NCBI GenBank assembly: GCA_022827885.1
Contig: JAJEIP010000081.1
Location: forward strand, 34,338-98,337
Direction: 5' to 3'
From: Candidatus Poribacteria bacterium
GTDB taxonomy: Bacteria > Poribacteria > WGA-4E > WGA-3G
DNA length: 64,000 nt
Position 1 is the stretch's first letter. Every line of letters begins with the position of its first letter. Shown here piece after piece: positions 9,636 through 17,660 of this stretch. The position numbers were made by a program, and so were the translations under genes. The notes under the pieces are model-generated. The model searched no databases. It saw nothing but the letters and a program-made list of their open reading frames with translations, and had not been told where the DNA came from.

Positions 9636-10073
9636 ATGTTAGAGAAAATTTTTGATGCTATTATTGGATTTATGCTTAATCGAGACCTGGAAAAAGAGGT
9701 CGGCATTCGGCATAAGTTATTGACAGGTAAAGTGTTACAGATTCCCTCAAAAATCTTAGATAGATTCGTTGATTTTATGATAAGCACTCGATACGCTTAC
9801 TACGTAAAGATGCGAAGTGATATGCTCAAGGGGGGTGTTGTTGAGATGCCCTCAAATATCTTTGATTGGAAAGCACTTGAACGCGCCAGTGGCTTTCTAC
9901 GCGTCTACATGGAAGACTGCCACGATGAGTTCAAAGAAGAGTATGATGGGAACTTCCTTGATGAAGATTTTAAAGAATGGTTCCGTCATTTTCATGTTGA
10001 ACGTCCGGCGCGTAAAGCGGCGAAAAAATCTGTTTCTGAGGCTTTACTCGCGGACGATTTGCCGAGGGTTTGA
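9636..10073 (+). CDS. Hypothetical protein, 145 residues
   Basis: I do not recognise this protein. It starts MLEKIFDAIIGF at an ATG with AAAGGA nine bases upstream. The longer in-frame version from 9498 would be read from DNA upstream of the predicted transcription start. It has no signal peptide or clear membrane segment. Two similar segments occur, KVLQIPSKILDRFVDFM and GVVEMPSNIFDWKALER, which suggests an internal duplication of about 45 residues. The C-terminal third is charged (RKAAKKSVSEALLADD). It is convergent with the Gp37/Gp68-like gene and lies at the edge of the accessory island. It could be a small defence or phage-related protein; nothing in the sequence proves that. Confidence 0.6.
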   Translation: MLEKIFDAIIGFMLNRDLEKEVGIRHKLLTGKVLQIPSKILDRFVDFMISTRYAYYVKMRSDMLKGGVVEMPSNIFDWKALERASGFLRVYMEDCHDEFKEEYDGNFLDEDFKEWFRHFHVERPARKAAKKSVSEALLADDLPRV

Positions 10074-10109
10074 AGCTAAAGTCCTAAGATGCCGGGAGTC
10101 GCGAGAACG

Positions 10110-10850
10110 TCAAACCGGCATCTCATCATAAGTTCGCTTATCCAATTCCCGCCCTGTTTTCGATTTGCGCTTGCCACCCCACTGTTTAAAGAAAAACGGG
10201 ACTTGAGCCTCTGCACATTGGTCGCGGATGTCAATAACCCATTTTTTCTTGATTTCGCGTGCGCCAGGACCCGACTCACCGCCCACGATAACCCAGTCTA
10301 TTCCTTCCAACGTTAAATTTGGAAGCGCGCCAAGCAGCGGTTCAAGTGAGAGAAATTTGATCTGCGCGCCTGTTTGTCTCAGGTCATCAATCCGTTGTGT
10401 TACGCGATTGTCCTCAACACTAACCCCCATCCAGACATTCGAGGGCCATGGCAACTTCGGACTGAATTCCAGTAGTCGTTCGGATCGCTTCGTTAAGACT
10501 TGGAATTGATGCCAATGCGCCTTTTCCATTACAGAAAAAACTTTCTGAATGTAAGATAATTCGATCTTTTCATGAAACAGGTCGCTCATGGAGTTGACAA
10601 AGATTCGACGCGGTGTTTTCCACTTCAGTGGTTCGTTAAGCAGCTTCGGAACGGGGCGCACTTCTGTTGTCCAGCGCGGTCCTGCTTTGGTATTCTCAGC
10701 CAAACCTTCGTAAGCCATGCCTTTTCCCGAGAATCGTGCCGCTATCCGTTCGGCGTAACAGAACCGACAGCCTTCTGAAACACGGGTGCAACCGCGCACA
10801 GGATTCCATGTAGATTCTGTCCACTCGATTTTTGAAGATTGGGATGCCAT
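10110..10850 (-). CDS. Three-Cys-motif protein, phage Gp37/Gp68 family (DUF5131)
   Basis: The 246-residue protein has the diagnostic cysteine cluster RGCTRVSEGCRFCYAE (Cys21, Cys28, Cys31; CX6CX2C), which resembles a radical-SAM iron-sulfur site. Other family segments are FVNSMSDLFHE, VLTKRSERLLE, WMGVSVEDN and FLSLEPLLG. The family is known from phages and bacteria and has no established reaction. Its start at 10850 has AGAGGTGA a few bases upstream, overlapping the stop of the TcmP gene 11 bp away, so translation is probably coupled. The GATGCCGG/CCGGCATC palindrome at 10088-10122 covers its end and may terminate transcription. Family assignment is firm; function is open. Confidence 0.88.
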   Translation of the reverse strand: MASQSSKIEWTESTWNPVRGCTRVSEGCRFCYAERIAARFSGKGMAYEGLAENTKAGPRWTTEVRPVPKLLNEPLKWKTPRRIFVNSMSDLFHEKIELSYIQKVFSVMEKAHWHQFQVLTKRSERLLEFSPKLPWPSNVWMGVSVEDNRVTQRIDDLRQTGAQIKFLSLEPLLGALPNLTLEGIDWVIVGGESGPGAREIKKKWVIDIRDQCAEAQVPFFFKQWGGKRKSKTGRELDKRTYDEMPV

Positions 10851-10861
10851 TGGTTCACCTC

Positions 10862-11782
10862 TTATCCTAAGAGCGTTAGTTGTGACGGGTTTTGCATGCC
10901 CTCTAAGATTTCTTGGGCAATCTTAACTGCTATTGGAGCACCTTTTGGGTTTCCCGCAGCGAAGCAGAGGAGATATAATGGAACATTCTTTGAATTGCGC
11001 AAAAGAAGTGGATTAGCAGCTACGCCATTAAATATTCCTTGTAATCGCTCAATGAAATACTGCTCAATTGTCGTAAAAATATCGCCCGTTTTTTGCCACT
11101 GCTCCTCATCAAAGAGCGAGATTTGCTCAGCTAATTGATAGAACACTTCGTACCAATCAGGTTCACCAAAAAACAGGTCAAGCCTCTCTCGTAGAGAAGA
11201 TCGAATTTCCCCATTCCTTTTCAGCAATCGGTTTACAGTACCAAGTGGGAATAAAATCCACAAGTCAATAGCTTGGGTTCCAGCGATAGACTCTATGGTT
11301 TTCCAGTCTACTTGCATTCCATAGGGATCAAGAAAGACCAGTGCCCGATGGTTTTTCCAATTTTTTCCGCATAAATTTTTCAAATACTCATTCGCATCCT
11401 CACGCCTACACTCAATCATATCTTCTGAAAATTCCGCTTTGAGCAGAAATTCTTTTTTTAATTCCTCTAATTCCGCGTATCTGTTTGTATTTTTCTCTAT
11501 GAAAACGTATTTCATGAAGGGCGGTTCCACTTCTAAGGCGTTCCGTGCTGAACCATCATGAAAACTCACTACTTCAGGGGCAACAAGATCCGGAAACATC
11601 AACTCTTCAGTATCCTCATCATTTTCCATGTCACGGTATCCAGTCCCAGCAAAAGCATCAATGTAAGCATATTGGAAGTGCTGTTTGTTCATAATTGTTG
11701 TGTAGGCGTGCAGGTATTTTCCCACACATTCCAGTTTTTGCTCCGTCCAATTTCCACCAAATCTATGTCCAAGATTATTCAT
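10862..11782 (-). CDS. tcmP: Three-Cys-motif partner protein TcmP
   Basis: This protein of about 306 residues belongs to the family defined by its adjacency to three-Cys-motif proteins. It carries a methyltransferase-like motif I (YIDAFAGTGY) and a DPPY-like motif (LVFLDPYGMQVDW), so it probably binds S-adenosylmethionine or a nucleotide; the reaction is unknown. Segments such as HFQYAYIDAFAG and AIDLWILFPLG fit the family. I place the start at the ATG at 11782, which has AAGGAAGGTG at good spacing. An in-frame GTG at 11788 overlaps that ribosome site. A strong promoter lies about 40 bp upstream. The gene pair is transcribed away from the neighbouring PhyH gene. Confidence 0.87.
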   Translation of the reverse strand: MNNLGHRFGGNWTEQKLECVGKYLHAYTTIMNKQHFQYAYIDAFAGTGYRDMENDEDTEELMFPDLVAPEVVSFHDGSARNALEVEPPFMKYVFIEKNTNRYAELEELKKEFLLKAEFSEDMIECRREDANEYLKNLCGKNWKNHRALVFLDPYGMQVDWKTIESIAGTQAIDLWILFPLGTVNRLLKRNGEIRSSLRERLDLFFGEPDWYEVFYQLAEQISLFDEEQWQKTGDIFTTIEQYFIERLQGIFNGVAANPLLLRNSKNVPLYLLCFAAGNPKGAPIAVKIAQEILEGMQNPSQLTLLG

Positions 11783-11822
11783 ATTCACCTTCCTTTTTTA
11801 GGTTTAGTAAGTTCTCTATTAA

Positions 11823-11852
11823 ATTATACTAATTTTTGTTAAGTTTTGTCAA
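11823..11852 (-). promoter_or_regulatory. Consensus promoter for the tcmP operon
   Basis: On the minus strand TTGACA (11852-11847) and TATAAT (11828-11823) match the sigma-70 consensus fully, with an 18-base spacer. The predicted transcription start is near 11816, giving a leader of about 35 bases to the ATG at 11782. Confidence 0.8.
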
Positions 11853-11972
11853 GTTAATATTTTATATCGTTTTCCATCATTTTTTCGTGAGATGTGAAAC
11901 GCGAATCATGTTTTCTGTGCATCCCTGAAAGCGTAACTGTCAGCAATCAGCGGTTAGTTATTAGAAAAGGCC

Positions 11973-11996
11973 GGGAATCGGAGTTCCCTCCTACAG
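11973..11996 (+). repeat. REP-like unit
   Basis: A stem GGGAA/TTCCC around a six-base loop is followed directly by TCCTACAG. The same 3' tail follows different stems at 12049-12071 and 17981-18003. Confidence 0.6.
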
Positions 11997-12048
11997 AAAA
12001 ATAGGGTCATTCAATTGTAGGTTTTTTCGGCGTTTTCGCCAAGACATC

Positions 12049-12071
12049 GCGAGCACAACTCGCTCCTACAG
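12049..12071 (+). repeat. REP-like unit
   Basis: A stem GCGAG/CTCGC around CACAA is followed by TCCTACAG. It resembles the REP palindromes of pseudomonads in shape and tail. Confidence 0.65.
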
Positions 12072-12307
12072 GGAATTCTTGGGAACCGAAAACCCAAAAT
12101 TTCGGAAAATCGAATAGCCCTGGGGCATTAGTAGACATCCGTTTCAATTTATGTTACTATATTTAGAAGAAAGCGTGCAGAATGCATAGTCTTTATAATA
12201 CCAAGCGCGTAGTCCGTAACATTGTCCTGCAGGTTTCCTTTATAAGAGACCTGCGTTAGGAAGGTCGGATTCGAGCAAGGAGTATCAGAGCTCGAATGTT
12301 ATCTGAT

Positions 12308-12329
12308 TTAACCGCAAGGAAACTAAAAA
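12308..12329 (+). promoter_or_regulatory. Repeat-derived ribosome binding leader of phyH
   Basis: TTAACCGCAAGGAAACTAAA precedes the start codon. The AAGGAA core is a Shine-Dalgarno sequence. Nearly the same module stands before the genes starting at 29541, 30524 and 41820. Confidence 0.75.
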
Positions 12330-13145
12330 ATGGAATTCGTTCAGTTGACAGACGCACAACGTGAGGAATTTGAGGAGAACGGATACTTTATCGTGCGGTC
12401 GGTACTTGACAGCGATATGATAGATCGTTTGACTGAGGCAGGGGACCGACTCATGGAGTCGTTTGAATATAACGGCTACTATGCGCATAAGCGGGACGGT
12501 TTGGTGCAGGAGCCTGTCTTCGCAGAACTCACATCGCAGACAACAGCGATTCCCTTAATCATCCAACTGCTTGGCACAAATATCCATATCACGAATACTG
12601 CGCTCATCTACAAACATCCGCAACTGCCTGAGAAACTGGAGAGCCGTGGATGGCATCGAGATGCGGGTATATTTTTAGACCTCGGATACAAGAATTGCCC
12701 ACGCGTCGGCTTGAAAGTAGGCTACTGTTTGACGGATTTCACCGTGCCGAACTCCGGTGGGACGTTGTTTGTTCCGAAAAGCCATCTATCCGAGGAACCG
12801 TTGGGGATCCCCGAAGGCGAAATTGATCCAATTGAACCCTGCGATGAACCCGTTTTGCGTGCAGGCGATGCGTTTTTCTTTGAAAACCGAATCTATCACA
12901 CCGCCGGTGTCAACTTTACGGAGAATGTCGCTAAGGTTGTTATCTACGGATACCACTATGCATGGCTCAAGCCGGAACCTTATTTATTATATTACAATGA
13001 CACACTGCAACCTGAAGCGTCGGTGATGGAGAACCTGGACGATCTTGGCAATCAATTTCTCGGTGGCGGCGGGGGTGCAGCGGCGGCGTGGGCAGCAGCA
13101 CATAATTTGCAGTTTGAGGAAGTCCCACACGTCGTGACAATCTGA
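12330..13145 (+). CDS. Phytanoyl-CoA dioxygenase family protein (PhyH-like)
   Basis: This 271-residue oxygenase has the iron motif GWHRDAG (His109, Asp111) and a distal His190 in RIYHTAG. About twelve residues after His190, where the family usually has the 2-oxoglutarate-binding arginine, there is a lysine (K202 in NVAKVVIYGY). The paralogue at 29541 shows the same change, and the two proteins are very similar throughout (shared MEFVQLT start, KVGYCLTDF, VIYGYHY). The C-terminus has a low-complexity glycine/alanine stretch near residues 247-262. The start at 12330 follows the conserved AAGGAA leader. An inverted copy of that leader abuts the stop codon. The substrate is unknown. Confidence 0.87.
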   Translation: MEFVQLTDAQREEFEENGYFIVRSVLDSDMIDRLTEAGDRLMESFEYNGYYAHKRDGLVQEPVFAELTSQTTAIPLIIQLLGTNIHITNTALIYKHPQLPEKLESRGWHRDAGIFLDLGYKNCPRVGLKVGYCLTDFTVPNSGGTLFVPKSHLSEEPLGIPEGEIDPIEPCDEPVLRAGDAFFFENRIYHTAGVNFTENVAKVVIYGYHYAWLKPEPYLLYYNDTLQPEASVMENLDDLGNQFLGGGGGAAAAWAAAHNLQFEEVPHVVTI

Positions 13146-13231
13146 TTTTTTAATTTTCCTTGCGGTTAAGTGACGCGATCCGAACACAGAAGTTTTTCGC
13201 CATAGAGCCGCCCTCCATTTCATTACGGGCT
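13146..13231 (-). repeat. Dispersed intergenic element, 86 bp, minus orientation
   Basis: Read on the minus strand it begins AGCCCGTAATGAAATGGAGG and ends TTAACCGCAAGGAAAATTAA, the same arms as the elements at 29454-29540 and 30436-30523. Here the end that normally carries a start codon abuts the phyH stop codon instead, so no gene is served. This shows that the module can sit independently of a downstream gene. Confidence 0.7.
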
Positions 13232-13281
13232 TAGTTCCTGCTACTAAGAAGAGATAGGGAGCCCATTTTCACTGACTCCTG

Positions 13282-14379
13282 TTAAGTGGCTACGGAGACA
13301 GGCATCTTGTAGAAGGCGCGAGCATTTTCTGCCATGATTTTGCGCTTGAGCGTTGGTGAGAGACTTTTCGGGAGTGCTTGATCGGGAGAATCGAAGTCCC
13401 AATGCGGATAATCGGTTGCGAACATCAACCTATCATCTAAGTCGAGTTGCGCGAGCAGTTGATCGAAGTATTCCTGTTTGGGTGGTTCTTCAATCGGCTG
13501 CGTTGTAATCCAGAAGTGTTCCCGGATGTACTCAGAAGGCAATCGTTTCAGCTCAGGCACCTCGTCCTTTAGTTTTTTCCATGCCCGATCCAGTCGCCAC
13601 ATCAACGGGGGTAGCCACGCGAAACCGCCCTCAATGAGAGCTACCTTGAGCGTCGGGAATTGCTCAAAGACTCCCTCGCAGACGAGACTCGTTACCTGTG
13701 TCTGAAACGCCTGTGTCATCCCTGCGTGGTCCTCAATGTAGTGTGAGGGTCTCCCGACAGCGGTAATCGGTCCGACACCGACACCGGTGAAATGGATGCC
13801 AATCGGGAGGTCGTGCTGGACTGCCGTTTCATACATCTTCCAGTATCTCCGTCGTCCTAAAGGTTCCATCGTGCGAGCGAGCAGCAATATTTGCACGAAC
13901 CCCGGATGGTCGGCCACTCTATTAATCTCGGCAGTGGCGAATTCTGCGTCGTCGCATGCGACGATGATTGAGGCGCGGAGTCTCGGTTCTTTTTCAAGCC
14001 ACTCCTCGATCTGCCAGTCGTTCACGGCACGTGCCCATGCCGCGGCGAAGGCGAGATTGGGCATCTCACAGACCGGGGTCAGGCAGTTGAGGATACCGTA
14101 TTCGATGTTGAATGCGTCCAAGAGTTGTTCACGTAGGAAATCGAGATCGGAGCCGGGACGGTGTCCGGAGGGTGTCCATGCATCGTATCTCGCCCCGAAG
14201 GGGTGGGCGCGCGGGATATATGCGCCGACGCGATCGGTTGTCCCGACCATACCGTGATGTTTCCGCCACCGTTCAGAGAGATAGGGGTACAACACCGTCT
14301 CGGAAGCGAGGGTGTTATGCACATCACAGTCGATGACTGGCGGTTTCTGCTGTTGTTTGCGTGCCTCTGTTTTTGCCAT
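13282..14379 (-). CDS. Amidohydrolase family protein (amidohydrolase 2 type)
   Basis: A metal-dependent hydrolase or decarboxylase of the amidohydrolase-2 superfamily with a TIM-barrel fold. Metal-binding motifs visible are VIDCDVHN near the N-terminus, IGIHFTG in the middle, and MFATDYPHWDFD near the C-terminus. The start at 14379 (MAKTEARKQQQ, 365 residues) has a strong AAGGAGGG site; an in-frame ATG at 14436 would add 19 residues that do not fit the family. The related protein at 24198-25283 shares the same motifs in the same order. Both have the NDWQIE segment. The substrate is unknown; relatives act on aromatic acids such as aminocarboxymuconate semialdehyde. Confidence 0.85.
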   Translation of the reverse strand: MAKTEARKQQQKPPVIDCDVHNTLASETVLYPYLSERWRKHHGMVGTTDRVGAYIPRAHPFGARYDAWTPSGHRPGSDLDFLREQLLDAFNIEYGILNCLTPVCEMPNLAFAAAWARAVNDWQIEEWLEKEPRLRASIIVACDDAEFATAEINRVADHPGFVQILLLARTMEPLGRRRYWKMYETAVQHDLPIGIHFTGVGVGPITAVGRPSHYIEDHAGMTQAFQTQVTSLVCEGVFEQFPTLKVALIEGGFAWLPPLMWRLDRAWKKLKDEVPELKRLPSEYIREHFWITTQPIEEPPKQEYFDQLLAQLDLDDRLMFATDYPHWDFDSPDQALPKSLSPTLKRKIMAENARAFYKMPVSVAT

Positions 14380-14514
14380 CTTTTCCCTCCTTACAGTCAA
14401 GGACCTGGTTTCGTTATGAGCAGCTTTATCGCCCATTATTTTCTTGGCGTTCTCGGTATTGCTGATGCCTTCTAATGATGTCTATATATTCTATGTTTTA
14501 CCATGGTTAACTAT

Positions 14515-15234
14515 TCAATCAGAAGAACCAGTGAAATGGTCTTCACGGTACTTAGAGAAGTAATACAGCACAGCGCGTTCCGCTATGTCTTTCATAATGT
14601 CAAACATTTCATCAGCAGTCCATTCTTCGGCACGGAAATAGAAACTACCGCGGTTGAATCGGCCATCTTCCTCATTGTGGAGGTAAATCTTGTTGAGTTT
14701 GCCAAACATGGCCATGGTTGATACCCTGTCTAAAATTGAGGATGTTTCCTCAAAATCACAACCGTATCCAAAGCAAACGAACGGAAAGATACTTTCGCGC
14801 AACAATGCGGTGCGAAATCCTATTACGTTCTTTCCAAGCCGTTCAATAGCATTTCCTTTTGCTTGCTTGGGCTTTCCTTCCCTAGCACGCATATCATTCG
14901 TTCCCTGATTTTTGACTTCCGAAATTAGAATTGGATAAGTTAGGGTATTGTCCTTGAAACTTTTTATTCCAAGGATACCACCATCCGGTCGAATATGGCT
15001 TTTCTCAAAGTGATAATGTAAATCAATGTCGGGGAAACATGGTTTCAGTTCATTAACAATATCCTTCAGATACCATTGCTTTGTATGAGTTAAAGTGATC
15101 CCCTTGGCAAATCTGCCTGTCAAATATTCCACAACTTTGTAAAGTGCCTTCATAAGTTCAGTTTCTTGTTGTTTAGCCGTTGCATTGATTATAGTGTCTG
15201 CCCGCAATTCTCGCAGTCGATCTTTATTTGCCAT
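14515..15234 (-). CDS. EcoRI-like type II restriction endonuclease
   Basis: The 239-residue protein aligns by eye with EcoRI. The catalytic D-ExK elements are RPDGGI (Asp84) and ISEVKNQG (Glu106, Lys108). The segment KGNAIERLGKN (126-136) matches the EcoRI recognition motif AGNAIER. The FPFVCFGYGCDF and EMFDIM segments also fit. It should cut double-stranded DNA at a GAATTC-like site that its partner modifies. The start at 15234 lies within the 3' end of the methyltransferase gene (11-bp overlap), typical of coupled restriction-modification pairs. The exact specificity is a prediction; the flanking guanine contacts are less clear. Confidence 0.85.
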   Translation of the reverse strand: MANKDRLRELRADTIINATAKQQETELMKALYKVVEYLTGRFAKGITLTHTKQWYLKDIVNELKPCFPDIDLHYHFEKSHIRPDGGILGIKSFKDNTLTYPILISEVKNQGTNDMRAREGKPKQAKGNAIERLGKNVIGFRTALLRESIFPFVCFGYGCDFEETSSILDRVSTMAMFGKLNKIYLHNEEDGRFNRGSFYFRAEEWTADEMFDIMKDIAERAVLYYFSKYREDHFTGSSD

Positions 15235-16339
15235 TGAAATTCCTCTCTACAAGAAATAGTTGTTCAGTAACATGAATGTTTCGGTTTCTTAGATTCCTTG
15301 ACCCGCGAAATGTGTTGTACCGAATCTCAACCTCATCAACAGTGCCTATTTTTCGGAGCATATCACGCATTTCATCTGGGGGAATAAACCCTTCATTATT
15401 AAAGGAAATAAGGAAAAAGCGTGTGTCAAGTGTATGCAGTAGATCCTTAAATAGTTCTTTAGATTTTGTTTGAACATTATAGCCCGAACGTTTCCAGCCT
15501 TTTGGAATACCCGATACTCGACTTATCGCTGTAGGTTCTTTATAATGCACAAGTAAGTTTAGCATAAAGTAGTTTGAACCATAAGGATGTTGATTGTAAG
15601 GGGGATCAATATAAGTTAAATCAAGATCTTTGATTTGACTAGCGATTTTATTCGTGTCGTCATGATACACTTCGTAATCACACTCAAATTGGCTTAGCAC
15701 AGGTGGTTCCAGTTCTATTTTTCCTTTAATACGACTTAGTGCGTTGGAGTTAGTGCCCCCGTATTGTCCAATCCCAGTGATCTTGTTCTTATAGAAGCCC
15801 TTAAATACCCCTGAAGTGTTTGAGTGGACAGACGCTTTACTGAGAAGAGGCCCTAGTAGCGAATCGCGGAAGTTTGAAGGATAGTCTTCAATCATTCTAC
15901 GATAGTTATCCAGTCGGTGGGCATTATTGCGAGTGTAGAAAACGCGGTCATCTTGTGTAATTCTCGATTCATCTTTAGGGGCGTAAAGTTTTTCGATAAA
16001 TCCTTTAGGAAATGGTTCATCTATACGATTGTTAAGTTCCTGAACAATGTTGGTAAGTGTAGCCAGATCAACTAAGCTACGGTTTTGAAGATAGCATCGT
16101 GAAATTACCGCAGCATAGTCCTCAAAGTCGTTACTTGCAATATACGAGGCATGTGCTTTCATAAAACGAGAGACGACACCAGAACCACTAAAAGCGTCAA
16201 ATATACGAAGGTGTGATTTGCCTATTTGTTTCTTCGCCCGTATAACTGCCTTGTTTATGTGGGCCAGTAATGATCTTTTATTTCCTATATATGTAATAAG
16301 CTGATTTGAAAGGTAGTCGATGTTTTCTATTTCAATCAT
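15224..16339 (-). CDS. DNA adenine N6-methyltransferase, D12 class, partner of the EcoRI-like enzyme
   Basis: The 371-residue protein has the order of motifs seen in alpha-class (D12) adenine methyltransferases: LITYIGNKRSLL (motif X), FDAFSGSGVVSRF (motif I, residues 47-59), a variable target-recognition region, then LTYIDPPYNQHPYGSNYF (motif IV, DPPY at 245-248). It should protect host DNA from the endonuclease encoded just downstream. As far as I recall the EcoRI methylase itself has a different motif (NPPF), so this partner is of another lineage. The start is the ATG at 16339 with GAGGAA upstream. Base composition is lower in GC than the flanking metabolic genes, consistent with transfer. 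Confidence 0.88.
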   Translation of the reverse strand: MIEIENIDYLSNQLITYIGNKRSLLAHINKAVIRAKKQIGKSHLRIFDAFSGSGVVSRFMKAHASYIASNDFEDYAAVISRCYLQNRSLVDLATLTNIVQELNNRIDEPFPKGFIEKLYAPKDESRITQDDRVFYTRNNAHRLDNYRRMIEDYPSNFRDSLLGPLLSKASVHSNTSGVFKGFYKNKITGIGQYGGTNSNALSRIKGKIELEPPVLSQFECDYEVYHDDTNKIASQIKDLDLTYIDPPYNQHPYGSNYFMLNLLVHYKEPTAISRVSGIPKGWKRSGYNVQTKSKELFKDLLHTLDTRFFLISFNNEGFIPPDEMRDMLRKIGTVDEVEIRYNTFRGSRNLRNRNIHVTEQLFLVERNFNGK

Positions 16340-16509
16340 GGAGAGTACTTCCTCAAGGATGTCCAGAATACGCTGGTTTCTTTAAGGCGATTGTATACGA
16401 AACTGCTTCTGCTACACACACCAAGGTAAATAAGGCATGCAAAAGACTTTTTCGGTAGAGGTTTTCTGTTCATAGATTTCCAGTTATATCACCTTTCTAT
16501 CTGACAATT

Positions 16510-17523
16510 TTACGATTTCTCAACAATTTCTACCTTCAGAGTCTCACCAAGTGCTGTGGCAATTTCCTCAAGAAGTTTTCCTTTCGTTTCTGTATCGGTA
16601 TTAGTCATTATGTAATACCGCCCGGACTGACGTTGATCATATAAGGGATGCTTAGAAGTTGATATAAGAGAAATACCGCTTACTATACGTTCGAGACTTC
16701 TTACACGTTCTATTTCTAATTTCTCAATAACCTCAGCGAAGGTCGCCGCTGCGACATTATGACCAATCTTTTCTCCATTGGGCATGATCACAACAAGGCG
16801 TTTGCCGGATCTACCTCGCCTTTTGCGACGACCATTTGGTGGAGGGGGTGGTTTGATTTCCTGTTTCAGACTCCTGAGGAAATCTAAAACCTGTTCGTCT
16901 GTCGGTCTATATCTACATAGGTTTTCAGTTTTTTCTGCTAGGGCATGTAGCAAAAACTCATCTGCCTCCTCCACTAATTTGCTCCATGCTTCTGGTAACC
17001 GTGTTGAAACTTGTCTTTGCTGAACGATCTCCTCATAGTCCTTCTTGATTGTCCCAACAGCTTCATCTGTACGTATTGACTCGTAATTCAGATATCTGTT
17101 AATCCTTTCAGCACTTTCCTGACTATCTCCTGTGATAAGGTCAAATTCACAGACCTTACGTTCTGCCCACGTTCCTTCTCCTGTTGGGTGAAAAAATTGC
17201 CATTCCCGACCATCAGTAAGAACCGCTATTGGCACTCTAATGCGAGAATCATAGCCGAACAATTGTTCCTCTGCTCCTTTAATGTTACCAACTTGTTTCG
17301 CCTCAATGAAGACGCGAGGTGTTGACGAAGGATGGCAAAGTGCGTAGTCCACATGACCGCTCCCGACGGGATATTCAGGAAAGACAATCAGAGTATCATC
17401 CGTCGGCCAACCCAAACTTCTAAGGAGAGGATCTACAATGCCTTGACGAACTGCAGTTTCACTTTTAAAAATATTTTGTTTTAAACGCTTGCATATATCC
17501 TCAATATGCTTCTTAAGTGCCAT
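16510..17523 (-). CDS. Solitary HsdR-N-type nuclease domain protein
   Basis: The 337-residue protein resembles the N-terminal nuclease domain of type I restriction subunits but has no helicase. The PD-(D/E)xK core is GHVDYALC (Asp59) and RVFIEAKQVG (Glu74, Lys76), followed by LTDGREWQFFHP. A proline-rich basic linker (near residues 217-238) leads to a C-terminal domain (LVVIMPNGEKIGHNVAAATF) that often accompanies such nucleases. It could be a nuclease with its own modification-dependent or anti-phage role. It lies upstream of the restriction-modification pair on the same strand and 137 bp downstream of the antitoxin-like gene. The start at 17523 has AAAGGAA upstream at long spacing. Confidence 0.8.
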   Translation of the reverse strand: MALKKHIEDICKRLKQNIFKSETAVRQGIVDPLLRSLGWPTDDTLIVFPEYPVGSGHVDYALCHPSSTPRVFIEAKQVGNIKGAEEQLFGYDSRIRVPIAVLTDGREWQFFHPTGEGTWAERKVCEFDLITGDSQESAERINRYLNYESIRTDEAVGTIKKDYEEIVQQRQVSTRLPEAWSKLVEEADEFLLHALAEKTENLCRYRPTDEQVLDFLRSLKQEIKPPPPPNGRRKRRGRSGKRLVVIMPNGEKIGHNVAAATFAEVIEKLEIERVRSLERIVSGISLISTSKHPLYDQRQSGRYYIMTNTDTETKGKLLEEIATALGETLKVEIVEKS

Positions 17524-17660
17524 TGCTTAATAAATCATTCCTTTCAATTCCAACGAAAAATTTAGAGGTAATGGGACTTACTGAAAACCTTCCTACAACT
17601 CAAGACTTACCTCAAAGTTCAGGAAGCAGTCGTGGGTATTCATTGAATGCTTCAAATCAA

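Larger units (their letters stand above)
11853..12307. other. Gene-free stretch between divergent tcmP and phyH
   Basis: No coding potential is evident. It holds two REP-like units (listed separately) and two longer palindromes before phyH: GCAGGT..ACCTGC near 12229-12254 and TCGAGC..GCTCGA near 12271-12295. The second part, including GGAAGGTCGGATT, resembles the left arm of the dispersed 87-bp element described at 13146, 29454 and 30436. Confidence 0.6.

Noticed and set aside
10088..10122. GATGCCGG/CCGGCATC as an attachment site or element end
   Set aside because: One arm is part of the Gp37/Gp68-like coding end, the loop is 19 bases and there is no second copy; a weak bidirectional terminator is the simpler view.
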